In this document: in pieces, positions 1 to 10,426 of the stretch
Layout of the letters: every line of letters starts with the position of its first letter
Numbering within the stretch: position 1 is the stretch's first letter
Assembly (NCBI GenBank): GCA_007115705.1
Contig: QXEO01001020.1
Location: 1,178,001 to 1,242,000, forward strand
Length of the DNA stretch: 64,000 nt
DNA from: Dactylis glomerata
Taxonomy: Eukaryota > Streptophyta > Magnoliopsida > Poales > Poaceae
Reading direction: 5' to 3'
Position numbers and translations under genes: made by a program
The notes under the pieces: model-generated
What the model was told of the DNA's origin: nothing
Database searches by the model: none
The model's input: only the letters and a program-made list of their open reading frames with translations

Positions 1-916
1 TGATCCTCCAAGTATTCTGACTGCCTGTAAATAATCTGAGAGCCATGACGATGGCTCCTGGGATCCATCGTATTTTTGCTGATAATGGGGTAGTTTGAAA
101 CCTTTGGGTACTAGTGTGGTGCGAACTCTTCGAGTAAAGCACGATGCGCCCATCTCTTTTTCATCGTCTTCATAGTCATATGCCCTAGTGGGAGTCCTGG
201 ACCTTCGGGTTCCTCCATGCCTTGGGCTTTTATGGTATTTTGGCGATGCTGACCCAGATCATCGGCTACAACTCCTGTGCCGAGGATTGTTGTGATGGCA
301 TGGTGATCTAGGCTTGTGTGTACTTTTGTTGCGGTATGCCTCTTCGTCTCTGGCTATTAATTTGTTACCTACCATTCTCAATCCTTGTAATGCTGCTCGA
401 TGCATATGCTCTCTTGGATCCCCGGGCTTGGCCGCGTGGTGTATAGATATGTTTGTGCTGCCATAACCGCTGCTTCGGGTGTTTTTGGTATAATATTGCC
501 TTGCTCATCGACCGACAGGAAAGATGAGTCGAGGTTTCTAGAGAGGTTTCACCTTTCTGAGTGCTCGAGGTTTTCAACTCTTGATCTGTGTCTGCGGTGC
601 CTTTTGCTTTTCGTATATGACGAGTTGCTATGCTCTCCACAAAAGGCTATGCTTGCTGCAATTGCTGAGTCCCTCCTTTTTCGTATTTCACTTCTTTCTT
701 TTTCCAGTTGTCTTAATTGCTTTCGCAGGGAATAATGATACCCTAAGAGTACATTTTGGCTTGCATCTATCGGTATAGCTGAGCCATGCTCGATGGCTGC
801 TTTGATTGTGTTCCACTCTTCTGCTGATAATCAAATATTTGCTCTGTTTGCCAGAGAGTCTGCGGTGTCGCCTTCCGCCAGATGATTTGCCCCTCTTGTT
901 ATGTTTGCTGGGTTTA
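1..916 (-). pseudogene. gag fragment of Tat element E (middle part)
   Basis: Read on the minus strand, the first 120 bases translate to a stretch like gag of element F at 32946-33060, including a KYDGSQEP motif followed by WLSDYLQAV. Further up the match becomes patchy, no long open frame survives, and indels are likely. The fragment ends at the left target duplication of element A. The gag role (capsid/nucleocapsid of the particle) is inferred from F. Confidence 0.7.
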
Positions 917-1868
917 TGATGAGGACATCCCTACTACACAGCCATCTCCACCTACTGTTGATGATCCTATTGTTGCTGATCAAGATAAGTCCAATGACGA
1001 GATTAGGATTGGACCAATTACTCGAGCCCATGCTAAGTTGTTAGAACAGCAGGTGAACTCACTCCTCGCTGAATCTGATATTTATTGTACTGAGAATTTT
1101 ATACTGCCTAAGTCTTTGTTCATATGTATGATCAGGTTCATTGGAGAAGAAGGGGTTCGAGGGAGCGAGGAGTTGCAGCACATGGAGCATGACGTGGTGA
1201 TCAAGCAAGAGAGCGCGAGGGAGGAGAGGGAGGCCGGCGCCACAAGCATGGAGGATATCACCACGTGAAGGAGATCAAGTCTGGATGAGCACGAGCACGT
1301 GATGGCACACTAGGACTGCCTACGACACGATGTCTACACGTCTAAGGCGCGCTACACACTTGGCCTGCATGCTAAAATTAGGCCGAACCCATATATGGGT
1401 CGGTATGTACCCGTTTGAGTCGAACCGAGTTAGTTTGGGCCCAAACCGGACATGTTTTGGGCCAGGTCTTTGCTGAGGACGCCCGGCCACCTATAAGTAG
1501 CCCTGGGCGCCCCCTCAATTAGGGTTAGACCATGTTTAGACTACAGATTATTTCGATGAACTGCTGTAACCATTCATCTGAATTCCTCCGCACCAATTCC
1601 TCTGGATTTGGTGATATATTGCTGCAAGTTTAGTGTGATCTGTTGTTCCATTGGGAATCAGTAGATTGCAAACTACCGTTTCGTGGTCAACGGCTACGTG
1701 CGCAAGTGTGTGGAGTCGTGAATATCCTACAGGGTTTGAGAGCTGTTGCATTGGCATCAGGGTTCAAGCGAGGATAGTTCATCGGTGACACCAAGTTATC
1801 CCCGACAATCATCCGCTGCCATCATCACCATTGCATCGCTCACGAGAAGATCGGGCCACCCCATATCA
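917..1868 (+). repeat. 5' LTR of element A
   Basis: It starts TGATGAGGACATCC and ends CCACCCCATATCA. The first about 350 bases are coding in the 3' copy and encode the polyprotein tail (ORF at 882-1268 here). A TATA-like TATAAGTA at 1492-1499 is a candidate promoter for the genomic RNA. The primer site follows 3 bases after the LTR. It pairs with the 3' LTR at 15891-16842. Confidence 0.92.
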
Positions 1869-2812
1869 TCTTGGTATCAGATTTCCATGGTTTCCTCGGT
1901 GAGAATCCACAAATTCATCCCTGCAATTCATTTTTGTTTCCTGTCCTATCCAGAAAAAGCCAAAAAAAATTAGGGTTCTTAGCTTTGCCATAGCCTAGAT
2001 TGCACCGTTTTGAGTTTTAGTCGCTGATCATCTGTTTCGTGTATCTTTTCTTCCAATGTGTTGGAGTCTAGGTTCATCGATCTTTTCTGCATAGTCGTTT
2101 AGCGTTTGGATCTTGTCTTGAGAGTCTTTGATCATCTTCTTCCTAGTATCAGTGGCCGTGCTGTGTGTTTCTTCAAGAAGCAGCTACGTCGACCACTACA
2201 ACACGTAGATCTGATCGCTGGCAAAGTAAAAAAAAACAAGCAGCGCAGATCAGATCCATCGCTGGGAGTCCAGCGTGTTCACAGTTCATGCGCCTGATTG
2301 ATATCTTTGGAGTCCCTTGCCTTGAGGAGTCCCTGACTCCGATCGCTAGTTTTTTAAAAAAGGAACGAGCGCCTCGCCCGCTCGCCCGACCATAGACTGC
2401 CTCTGTGGTCGAGCACGAGCTCGCCTCACTAGGCGCTGGGACGCTCGCCCGACCGCGGAGACGGTCTGGCCTCCTGCGCCAGATCGGGCCACTTCAATTT
2501 AGGGCCAAATTTGAGTTAGCTAAAAAAAAGCAAAAAAAAGAAAAAAAAGGGGACATGCCTGCACACGCCGCACCTATAAAAAAAAGAGATGAACTACTTT
2601 GTCCGTTTCGCATCGCCGTCGCGCTGCCGTGTGTTTTTGGCGTCGTATATCTCTGCCGCGACACATTTTTTTGTCGATTTCTCTACCGCGACAGCGTGTT
2701 ACCACTGTGTCCACATAGCGTCCCTTCTACATGATTTTGATCGCTTTAGCTACAGCCTGTCTACAATATCGTGTTAGGCGCTTACCCATACGAGACTAGC
2801 TATTTCGTGCTT
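1869..2812 (+). other. 5' leader of element A, first part, with primer-binding site
   Basis: The leader opens with TGGTATCAGATTTCC (1872-1886), which matches the 3' end complement of plant initiator Met-tRNA over its first ten bases. The rest is untranslated. It shares the stretch around 1955-1990 with the leaders of D and I, and the AGCCAAAAAAA run is recognisable in all three. The leader is cut at 2813-2817 (ATCAG) by element B and resumes at 9995. No convincing gene is present; short ORFs here are chance. Confidence 0.75.
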
Positions 2813-2817
2813 ATCAG

Positions 2818-3436
2818 TGATGAGGACATCCCATCTATTGATACACCCGCTGTACCTACAGCGGAACACATACAAGGACCCATCACTCGAGCTCGTGCCA
2901 AGCAACTTAACTATCAGGTACTTTCGTTTCTTGGAACTCTTTCTCACATACATGAGAATATGATGCTGCCTAAATCAGATATGTTTGTTACTCTTAGGAA
3001 TGATGGACCTAGCATGGATGAGAGGGACAAGCATTGGAGCATGATCGTGCATGGAGATGGCAGCATGCGTTTGAGGATTTTGATTAGACTAAAAGTTAGC
3101 CCTTGCTGCAACTACGAGCTCGACTTTTGAGGCCAATCGCCCAGAAGAAGACCGCCTATTCGGAATCCCACCTTTTGAATAAAGCATACATCTTTCATCC
3201 GCAATATCTTGATTGCTGTATTAGTTCTTACTTGTTCTCGATTTCAGGTAGGAATTAAGACCCTCGCTGGTCAGGCTGATCGTGCACCCGCAAGATCAGT
3301 AACTCCCGGAGATTGTCCTAGCGATTGCATTGGCGCACGAGCTTCGCACGTGTAGTCGGATCGTCAAGCACAAACTCCACCCACCAAATCGACGTATCAA
3401 GATCTCATCGAAAGATCGGACACCTTTGCCCTATCA
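2818..3436 (+). repeat. 5' LTR of element B
   Basis: TGATGAGGACATCC...CCCTATCA, 619 bp. It contains the same 313 bases that encode the polyprotein tail in the 3' copy (ORF up to 3130). An AATAAA signal lies at 3178-3183, a candidate poly(A) signal for the R region. No clear TATA box was seen. It appears identical to 9376-9994. Confidence 0.95.
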
Positions 3437-3860
3437 AGTGGTATCAGATTTCAGGTTGCTCGGTGAGATTTACTGTTTTCGTAGTTTAGATTGCATCAGT
3501 GTTCATACCTATAAACCACGAAAAAGCCAAAAAATACAGTTAGGGTTAGATCATCTCGTCCCATAAACCATCCGAGCCTTTGCATTGTCTTTTCAGTTTG
3601 CATCGTTGAATTTGTGTCTGCATCCGCGTGTCGAGTTGCTGGTCTTAGTGTCTGTTCCTTTAGAGTTTCGAGTTCGATTCACCTTAGTCCCGCCGCCGCC
3701 GCACGCTTGCACCACTGCTCCGCCATATCCTTCCACCACCACGCCATATACTTCCGCCACCGCCTTCACATAAGTTCTTGTTCGTTCTTCCCAATTTCAT
3801 CCGTACCTTTTTCAGAGTCCGTGAGTTAGGTTTCGGTCGCCAGTCAAGAGGAGGAAGAAG

Positions 3861-3901
<41 letters not shown>

Positions 3902-4600
3902 AACTCCGCATCCAAGTCGGGTTGACCCGTTCCTACTAGTGCATTCCGAATTCAGTCTGAATTTTGACAGTTCCGTCAGTTTTTTGACGGTTTTCGACAG
4001 CAAATTTCAACTGGTCATAACTTTTGCATACGAACTCCGTTTTCGACGTGCGAGTACTCAAAATGTTCGTAGCGAAAAGATCTACGTGACCACAACTACT
4101 ATGTCGTTGTGCGACACCCAGAACTCCCAAAAAAGGCCGGGAAGGCTGAGTTTTTGCCCTCCGAAGTTTCAGACCTGACAATTCCTGCAGATCTTCACTT
4201 ATATTTTGCTTGGGAGCTGTTCCTTTCTGCTTGTGGGGCCGCGCCGTGACTTCCTTAGTGTTCTCGGCTCGCGTCTCTAGCTTGGTATAGCCTAGGACCA
4301 GCACAGTACCGTGGTTGAGCATTCTTTCAACATTGCATTGCTGTTTTGACATTTGCTGTATTTTTGCTACCATATAAGCCTTCCTACAGCTCCACATATT
4401 TCTGCACGTGCTTTGTATCGACACCTGGTAATCGCTTGTGCAATTTTGGGAGTCGCTGTTCTTTGCTGGTTGCATATCACCTTCCTCCTGTTGGGTAAGA
4501 ACTTGTAAGAGCTTTGTATACCGCTTGATGGATTACGCGTGATCCCACCATATTCCGTAGTGCATAGGTATATATATTTGTGCTTGCTTCCACGCTAACC
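3437..4600 (+). other. 5' leader of element B with primer site and poly(A) tract
   Basis: The primer site TGGTATCAGATTTCAGG begins at 3439. The 1.16-kb leader has no long sense ORF. A run of about 35 A residues lies at 3864-3898. Minus-strand ORFs here (3936-4475, 4477-5136) are low-complexity or shadows of gag and are not called. The first in-frame ATG of the polyprotein is at 4601. Confidence 0.8.
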
Positions 4601-7600
4601 ATGACAGGAACCCCGAAGGATGATGTTGATCCAGAGAAGATGACTAGTGCAGAGTTGCATGCCCACTTCACACGGCTGTTGGTGGGGCGTGCACAAGATG
4701 TGGACACACGCTTGGGTGATGTTGATTCCAAGCTTTCTGATGCGATGGACAAGATGGCTGGTCTTGAGGCATCCTTCAACACCAAGCTCGATGCCCGGTT
4801 CCAGGAAGTCCTGGCCCGTTTACCACCACTGCCACGGCCGGCCGTCCCTGTACCACGTGCTCGCCGCGTTCCTCTTACAGCTGCGGCAGCTGCTGCGGCC
4901 GCTACGGAGGCGGCCACCCAGGACGGATATGCTGCTGACGAGGGGGAAAACGAGTTCGAAGATGAAAACGAGCTCGACGAGGACGAGGTCCAACAACCTG
5001 CACCTGGCCGTCCGCGGCAATACAACCGCAACGCTCGTCCACCTCCGCGTCCGGTACGTGATGATGACCATGTGGCTAAGCTAAAATTAAATATTCCGCC
5101 ATTTGAGGGTAGATATAATCCTGATGCATATCTCACTTGGGAATTAGAAGTAGAGCAACGTTTTGCATGTTTACGCTACCCTGAGCATTTGCGTGTTAGT
5201 GCTGCTACATGTGAATTTACTGATTTTGCTTCTATCTGGTGGTCTGAATATTGTCGAGTCAATCATGCTAATATTCCTGCTACTTGGCTTGGTCTAAAAC
5301 ATGCCATGCGTACTCGTTTTGTACCTCCACATTATCAACGAGACTTGCTTAAAAAATTAACTCGTTTAGAACAAGGCAAAAATTCTGTACAAGAGTATTA
5401 TCAAGAGTTACAAACGGGCATGATTCGTTGTGGTATTGTAGAGGATAATGAAGCTATGCTTGCACGTTTCTTTGGTGGTTTAAATAAGGAGATTCAGCAT
5501 ATTTTAGACTACAAGGAGTACAATACTATTACTCGTTTATTTCACCTTGCTTGCAAAGCTGAACTTGAAGTGCAGGATCGTCAACCATCATGGAGAAGAC
5601 CTAATAATTCTGCAGGTCGTACTTCTTCATGGTCTGCGCGCCAATCAGCTCCACCTTCTCGTGGGGATGCACCAGGTCCTTCCACCTCCAGGTATACCAC
5701 GCCGACGTCAAGAACGCCACCTGCTCCTGCTCCTGCTCCATCACCATCTGCTGGTCCGACACGGAGTTCTTCTTCCATGGCCTCCACGGGGAAGACTCGC
5801 GATATTCAATGTCGCAAGTGTTTTGGGTTTGGTCACATTGAAAAAGAATGCAGAACCAAACGTGTGATGGTGGTACTTGAAGATGGCGAATATGACTCTG
5901 CAAGTGATTTTGATGATGATACATTGGCACTTATTGCTGCACGTGATGGTGCCAATTCTGATTCTGACAAGGAGATGGAGGTAATGGGAGCTGAAACTGC
6001 TGATCAATACAAGAGCTTAGTTGCACAACGTGTCTTGAGTGTGCAATTGAGCAAGGCTGAGCATGATCAACGCCACAACTTGTTTCAAACAAGAGGCGTT
6101 GTTAAGGAGAGAGCTATCCGGATCATCATTGATGGAGGGAGTTGTAACAATCTGGCTAGTATTGACATGGTGGAGAAGCTTGCTCTGCCCACACGACAAC
6201 GACCTCATCCATATTACATTCAATGGTTTGAGAGCTCCCGTAAGCTCAAGGTAACAAGAACTGCACGCGTGCATTTTACTATTGGTACTTATTCAGATTT
6301 TGTTGATTGTGATGTTGTACCTATGCAAGCTTGTTCTTTGTTACTTGGTAGACCATGGCAATTTGATAGAGAATCTGTACATAATGGTAAAACAAATCAG
6401 TATTCTCTTACACATGCTGGCAAGAAAATTGGACTTAAACCCATGACTCCGGAACAAATTTTGAAAGATGATCTTGCTAGAGCTAGTAGATTAAAAAATG
6501 AGGACAAACATAAGAGTGAGAATCAGATTATTGCTGCAGATTTTGTACCACCTAAGCATTCTTCTAAATCTGATTCTAACCATGCTACTGAAATTCGTTT
6601 GAAGAATCCTTGTTTACTTGCTAGCAAATCTGATCTTGCTGAAATTGATGTCAATATTACTCCATGCTATGCTATTATTTGCAAAGAAGTACTGTTTTCA
6701 TTTGAGGATATGCCTCCTTCTTTGCCACCTGCGGTTGCTAACCTTTTGCAGGAATACATGGATGTTTTTCCACAAGATGTTCCACCTGGACTTCCACCTA
6801 TTCGTGGAATAGAACACCAAATTGATTTGATTCCAGGAGCTTCGCTGCCCAACCGTGCGCCATATCGCACCAATCCTGAAGAAACAAAAGAGATACAACG
6901 ACAGATCCAGAGTTTATTGGACAAAGGTTATATTCGTGAGTCTCTTAGTCCATGCGCTGTTCCTATTATTTTAGTACCTAAGAAAGATGGTTCTTCGCGC
7001 ATGTGTACTGATTGTCGTGCTATTAATAATATTACCATTCGATATCGTCACCCTATACCTCGTTTGGATGACATGCTAGATGAGTTGAGTGGTTCTATTA
7101 TGTTCTCTAAAGTTGATTTGCGTAGTGGTTACCACCAAATTCGTATGCAATTAGGAGATGAATGGAAAACAGCTTTTAAAACTAAGTTCGGTTTATATGA
7201 GTGGTTAGTAATGCCGTTTGGTTTAACTAATGCACCTAGTACCTTTATGAGACTGATGAACGAAGTTTTCCGTGCTTTTATTGGTCGTTTTGTGGTGGTA
7301 TATTTTGATGACATTCTCATATATAGCAAATCTTTAGAGGACCATTTGGATCATTTACGTGCTGTTTTCAATGCTTTACGTGATGCACGTTTGTATGGTA
7401 ATCTTGAGAAGTGCACCTTCTGCACAAATAGAGTTGCTTTTCTTGGTTATGTTGTTACAGAACAGGGAATTGAAGTTGATCCAGCCAAGATTGAAGCTAT
7501 TGATAATTGGCCACAGCCCAAGACGGTCACCCAAGTAAGGAGTTTTCTTGGTCTTGCTGGGTTTTATAGGCGCTTTGTCAAAGATTTTGGTTCTATTGCT

Positions 7601-9688
7601 GCGTCATTGAATGAGCTCACAAAGAAGGATGTGCCCTTTGTTTGGGGCGATGCACAACAAGAGGCCTTCATGATACTGAAAGATAAGTTAACACATGCTC
7701 CATTACTCCAACTTCCTGATTTTAATAAGACGTTTGAACTTGAATGTGATGCTAGTGGCATTGGTTTGGGAGGTGTGTTATTACAAGAGGGCAAACCTGT
7801 AGCATATTTTAGTGAAAAATTGAGTGGGCCTAGTCTGAACTATTCTACTTATGATAAAGAATTATATGCGCTGGTTCGGACATTAGAAACTTGGCAACAT
7901 TATTTATGGCCTAAAGAATTTGTTATACATTCTGATCATGAATCTTTGAAGCATATTCGTAGTCAAGCAAAACTGAATCGTCGCCATGCCAAGTGGGTTG
8001 AATTTATTGAATCTTTTCCTTATGTTATCAAACACAAAAAGGGTAAAGATAATATTATTGCTGATGCTTTGTCGCGCCGTTATACTATGTTATCTCAGCT
8101 TGACTTCAAAATTTTTGGGTTGGAAACTATAAAGGAACAATACTTGCATGATGCTGAATTTAAAGATGTGTTGCAAAATTGTAAAGATGGTAGGACATGG
8201 AACAAATTCATCCTTAATGATGGATTTGTGTTCCGTGCTAACAAACTATGCATCCCAGATGGTTCCGTTCGTCTTTTGTTGTTACAGGAGGCGCATGGAG
8301 GAGGATTAATGGGACACTTTGGTGTCAAGAAGACGGAGGATGTTCTTGCTGCACACTTCTTTTGGCCACGCATGCGGCGAGATGTTGAGAGATTCGTGGC
8401 ACGCTGCACTACTTGTCAAAAAGCTAAGTCTCGCCTTAATCCACATGGTTTATATATGCCTCTTCCTGTTCCTAGTGTTCCTTGGGAGGATATTTCAATG
8501 GACTTTGTTTTGGGATTACCTCGTACACAGAAGGGGAGGGATAGTATTTTTGTTGTTGTGGATCGGTTTTCTAAGATGGCACACTTTATTCCTTGTCACA
8601 AGACCGATGATGCTGCGCACATTGCTGAATTATTTTTTCGTGATATCGTTCGTTTGCATGGTGTGCCAAATACTATTGTTTCTGATCGTGATACTAAATT
8701 TCTTAGCCACTTTTGGAGATGTTTATGGGCTAAGTTGGGGACTAAATTGCTGTTTAGTACTACATGTCATCCCCAAACTGATGGACAAACTGAAGTAGTT
8801 AATAGAACTTTATCTACCATGCTGCGGGCTGTTTTAAAGAAGAACTTAAAATTGTGGGAGGAATGTTTGCCTCATATTGAGTTTGCTTATAATCGTTCGC
8901 TGCATTCTACCACAAAGATGAGCCCTTTTCAGATTGTCTATGGTTTTGTTCCACGTGCACCTATTGATTTGTTGCCTTTACCATCTTCAGTGCAAAATAA
9001 TTTCGATGCTACACAGCGTGCTGAATTGATTTTAAAATTGCATGCAACTACTAAAGACAACATAGAACGCATGAATGTTAAGTATAAAGTTGCTGGGGAT
9101 AGAGGACGAAAGCATGTTGTGTTTGAGGTTGGTGATCTTGTTTGGTTGCATTTGCGCAAAGATCGTTTTCCTGATTTGCGCAAGTCTAAGTTAATGCCAC
9201 GTGCTGATGGTCCTTTTAAGGTGATAGAGAAAATCAATGATAATGCATATAAACTGGAGCTTCCTGCAGATTTTGGTACGGTAAGTCCTACATTTAACAT
9301 TGCAGATTTAAAACCTTACTTCGGTGAAGAAGATGAGGTTGCGTCGAGGACGACTTCAATTCAAGAAGGGGAGCATGATGAGGACATCCCATCTATTGAT
9401 ACACCCGCTGTACCTACAGCGGAACACATACAAGGACCCATCACTCGAGCTCGTGCCAAGCAACTTAACTATCAGGTACTTTCGTTTCTTGGAACTCTTT
9501 CTCACATACATGAGAATATGATGCTGCCTAAATCAGATATGTTTGTTACTCTTAGGAATGATGGACCTAGCATGGATGAGAGGGACAAGCATTGGAGCAT
9601 GATCGTGCATGGAGATGGCAGCATGCGTTTGAGGATTTTGATTAGACTAAAAGTTAGCCCTTGCTGCAACTACGAGCTCGACTTTTGA
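4601..9688 (+). CDS. gag-protease-RT-RNase H-integrase polyprotein of element B
   Basis: Single frame of 1695 residues from ATG 4601; the open frame extends upstream only through a GTG at 4580. The order of domains is gag (about 160-330, conserved YLTWELEVEQ), a CCHC knuckle beginning CRKCFGFGH (about 403-416), aspartic protease with IIDGGS (about 507), and reverse transcriptase with VVYFDDILIYS (about 899). RNase H starts near ECDASG (about 1045). Integrase has an HHCC zinc region (about 1237-1280) and catalytic D, D and E in DFVLGLP, SDRD and TDGQTEV (about 1300, 1360, 1396). No chromodomain follows; the C-terminus has FNIADLKPY. The last about 104 residues, including GPITRARAK, are encoded inside the 3' LTR. 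These proteins build the particle, copy the RNA and insert the cDNA. No stop or missing catalytic residue was seen. Lineage (CRM) is inferred. Confidence 0.95.
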   Translation: MTGTPKDDVDPEKMTSAELHAHFTRLLVGRAQDVDTRLGDVDSKLSDAMDKMAGLEASFNTKLDARFQEVLARLPPLPRPAVPVPRARRVPLTAAAAAAAATEAATQDGYAADEGENEFEDENELDEDEVQQPAPGRPRQYNRNARPPPRPVRDDDHVAKLKLNIPPFEGRYNPDAYLTWELEVEQRFACLRYPEHLRVSAATCEFTDFASIWWSEYCRVNHANIPATWLGLKHAMRTRFVPPHYQRDLLKKLTRLEQGKNSVQEYYQELQTGMIRCGIVEDNEAMLARFFGGLNKEIQHILDYKEYNTITRLFHLACKAELEVQDRQPSWRRPNNSAGRTSSWSARQSAPPSRGDAPGPSTSRYTTPTSRTPPAPAPAPSPSAGPTRSSSSMASTGKTRDIQCRKCFGFGHIEKECRTKRVMVVLEDGEYDSASDFDDDTLALIAARDGANSDSDKEMEVMGAETADQYKSLVAQRVLSVQLSKAEHDQRHNLFQTRGVVKERAIRIIIDGGSCNNLASIDMVEKLALPTRQRPHPYYIQWFESSRKLKVTRTARVHFTIGTYSDFVDCDVVPMQACSLLLGRPWQFDRESVHNGKTNQYSLTHAGKKIGLKPMTPEQILKDDLARASRLKNEDKHKSENQIIAADFVPPKHSSKSDSNHATEIRLKNPCLLASKSDLAEIDVNITPCYAIICKEVLFSFEDMPPSLPPAVANLLQEYMDVFPQDVPPGLPPIRGIEHQIDLIPGASLPNRAPYRTNPEETKEIQRQIQSLLDKGYIRESLSPCAVPIILVPKKDGSSRMCTDCRAINNITIRYRHPIPRLDDMLDELSGSIMFSKVDLRSGYHQIRMQLGDEWKTAFKTKFGLYEWLVMPFGLTNAPSTFMRLMNEVFRAFIGRFVVVYFDDILIYSKSLEDHLDHLRAVFNALRDARLYGNLEKCTFCTNRVAFLGYVVTEQGIEVDPAKIEAIDNWPQPKTVTQVRSFLGLAGFYRRFVKDFGSIAASLNELTKKDVPFVWGDAQQEAFMILKDKLTHAPLLQLPDFNKTFELECDASGIGLGGVLLQEGKPVAYFSEKLSGPSLNYSTYDKELYALVRTLETWQHYLWPKEFVIHSDHESLKHIRSQAKLNRRHAKWVEFIESFPYVIKHKKGKDNIIADALSRRYTMLSQLDFKIFGLETIKEQYLHDAEFKDVLQNCKDGRTWNKFILNDGFVFRANKLCIPDGSVRLLLLQEAHGGGLMGHFGVKKTEDVLAAHFFWPRMRRDVERFVARCTTCQKAKSRLNPHGLYMPLPVPSVPWEDISMDFVLGLPRTQKGRDSIFVVVDRFSKMAHFIPCHKTDDAAHIAELFFRDIVRLHGVPNTIVSDRDTKFLSHFWRCLWAKLGTKLLFSTTCHPQTDGQTEVVNRTLSTMLRAVLKKNLKLWEECLPHIEFAYNRSLHSTTKMSPFQIVYGFVPRAPIDLLPLPSSVQNNFDATQRAELILKLHATTKDNIERMNVKYKVAGDRGRKHVVFEVGDLVWLHLRKDRFPDLRKSKLMPRADGPFKVIEKINDNAYKLELPADFGTVSPTFNIADLKPYFGEEDEVASRTTSIQEGEHDEDIPSIDTPAVPTAEHIQGPITRARAKQLNYQVLSFLGTLSHIHENMMLPKSDMFVTLRNDGPSMDERDKHWSMIVHGDGSMRLRILIRLKVSPCCNYELDF

Positions 9689-9994
9689 GGCCAATCGCCC
9701 AGAAGAAGACCGCCTATTCGGAATCCCACCTTTTGAATAAAGCATACATCTTTCATCCGCAATATCTTGATTGCTGTATTAGTTCTTACTTGTTCTCGAT
9801 TTCAGGTAGGAATTAAGACCCTCGCTGGTCAGGCTGATCGTGCACCCGCAAGATCAGTAACTCCCGGAGATTGTCCTAGCGATTGCATTGGCGCACGAGC
9901 TTCGCACGTGTAGTCGGATCGTCAAGCACAAACTCCACCCACCAAATCGACGTATCAAGATCTCATCGAAAGATCGGACACCTTTGCCCTATCA
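9376..9994 (+). repeat. 3' LTR of element B
   Basis: The purine-rich tract at 9363-9375 directly precedes it. The polyprotein frame continues 313 bases into it, to the stop at 9686-9688. It is followed by ATCAG (9995-9999), the second copy of the target duplication. The match to the 5' LTR implies few or no mutations since insertion. Confidence 0.95.
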
Positions 9995-10426
9995 ATCAGG
10001 CTGCTACCGTGTGCGCAATCTTGAGCCTGTTCATTGAGCCCGTGCTAGCGTCTCTCTTGTGCATTGCAACACGAGCTATTGTGCGTTGTCACTTATATCT
10101 CTTGAGCTCTTTTTCAGATTTGCTTTGCCTCGCTTATCTCCATCGTGTGTGTTTCGTGGGTCTTGTCATACAATCAGCACTAGGACTTATTTGCGGTGTA
10201 CTTAGGATACCATACCTATAGCTCCACCATATATTCCTGGTTTGTCGTGTGCTCGCTCTTATACCCTCGATATTCACTTCATCATATCCATGCACGAGCT
10301 TGATACTTTGTTCTGGTACGCACTACTATTCACTTTGGAACGGTAAGATTACCTTTTCTTGTCAGTTTTTGAGTGAGTTGTGAGAGGCACCACATGTTTT
10401 TGAGTTCGTGCACTAATCTACTAATC
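9995..10426 (+). other. 5' leader of element A, second part
   Basis: This resumes the leader of A after element B. It matches by eye the reverse complement of the leader of D near 41880-42180, including the segment with CTATTCACTTTGGAACGG near 10325-10342. Untranslated; the gag ATG of A is at 10427. Confidence 0.75.

Larger units (their letters stand above)
2818..9994 (+). mobile_element. CRM-like Ty3/gypsy element B, structurally complete and apparently young
   Basis: This 7177-bp element is inserted in the leader of A, with target duplication ATCAG at 2813-2817 and 9995-9999. Both LTRs are 619 bp, and reading them side by side showed no difference. The primer site TGGTATCAGA lies at 3439-3448 and a purine-rich tract (AAGAAGGGGAGCA) at 9363-9375, directly before the 3' LTR. 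One uninterrupted gag-pol frame runs from 4601 to 9688, ending inside the 3' LTR. All hallmarks of an autonomous copy are present. Whether it is transcribed cannot be seen. Confidence 0.95.

Noticed and set aside
2771..3130. 119-residue ORF as a separate gene
   Set aside because: It is the tail-coding part of the 5' LTR of B, identical to the end of the polyprotein at 9376-9688.
3864..3898. 35-base A run as a possible retroposon tail
   Set aside because: No target duplication around it; it lies within the leader of an otherwise intact element and looks like a simple repeat.
3936..4475. 179-residue minus-strand ORF in the leader of B
   Set aside because: No recognisable domain and no counterpart in the leaders of A, D or I.
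4477..5136. 219-residue minus-strand ORF over gag of B
   Set aside because: Antisense of the gag N-terminus, Ser/Ala-rich because of codon composition; unlike the antisense genes of Tat it has no promoter or family match.
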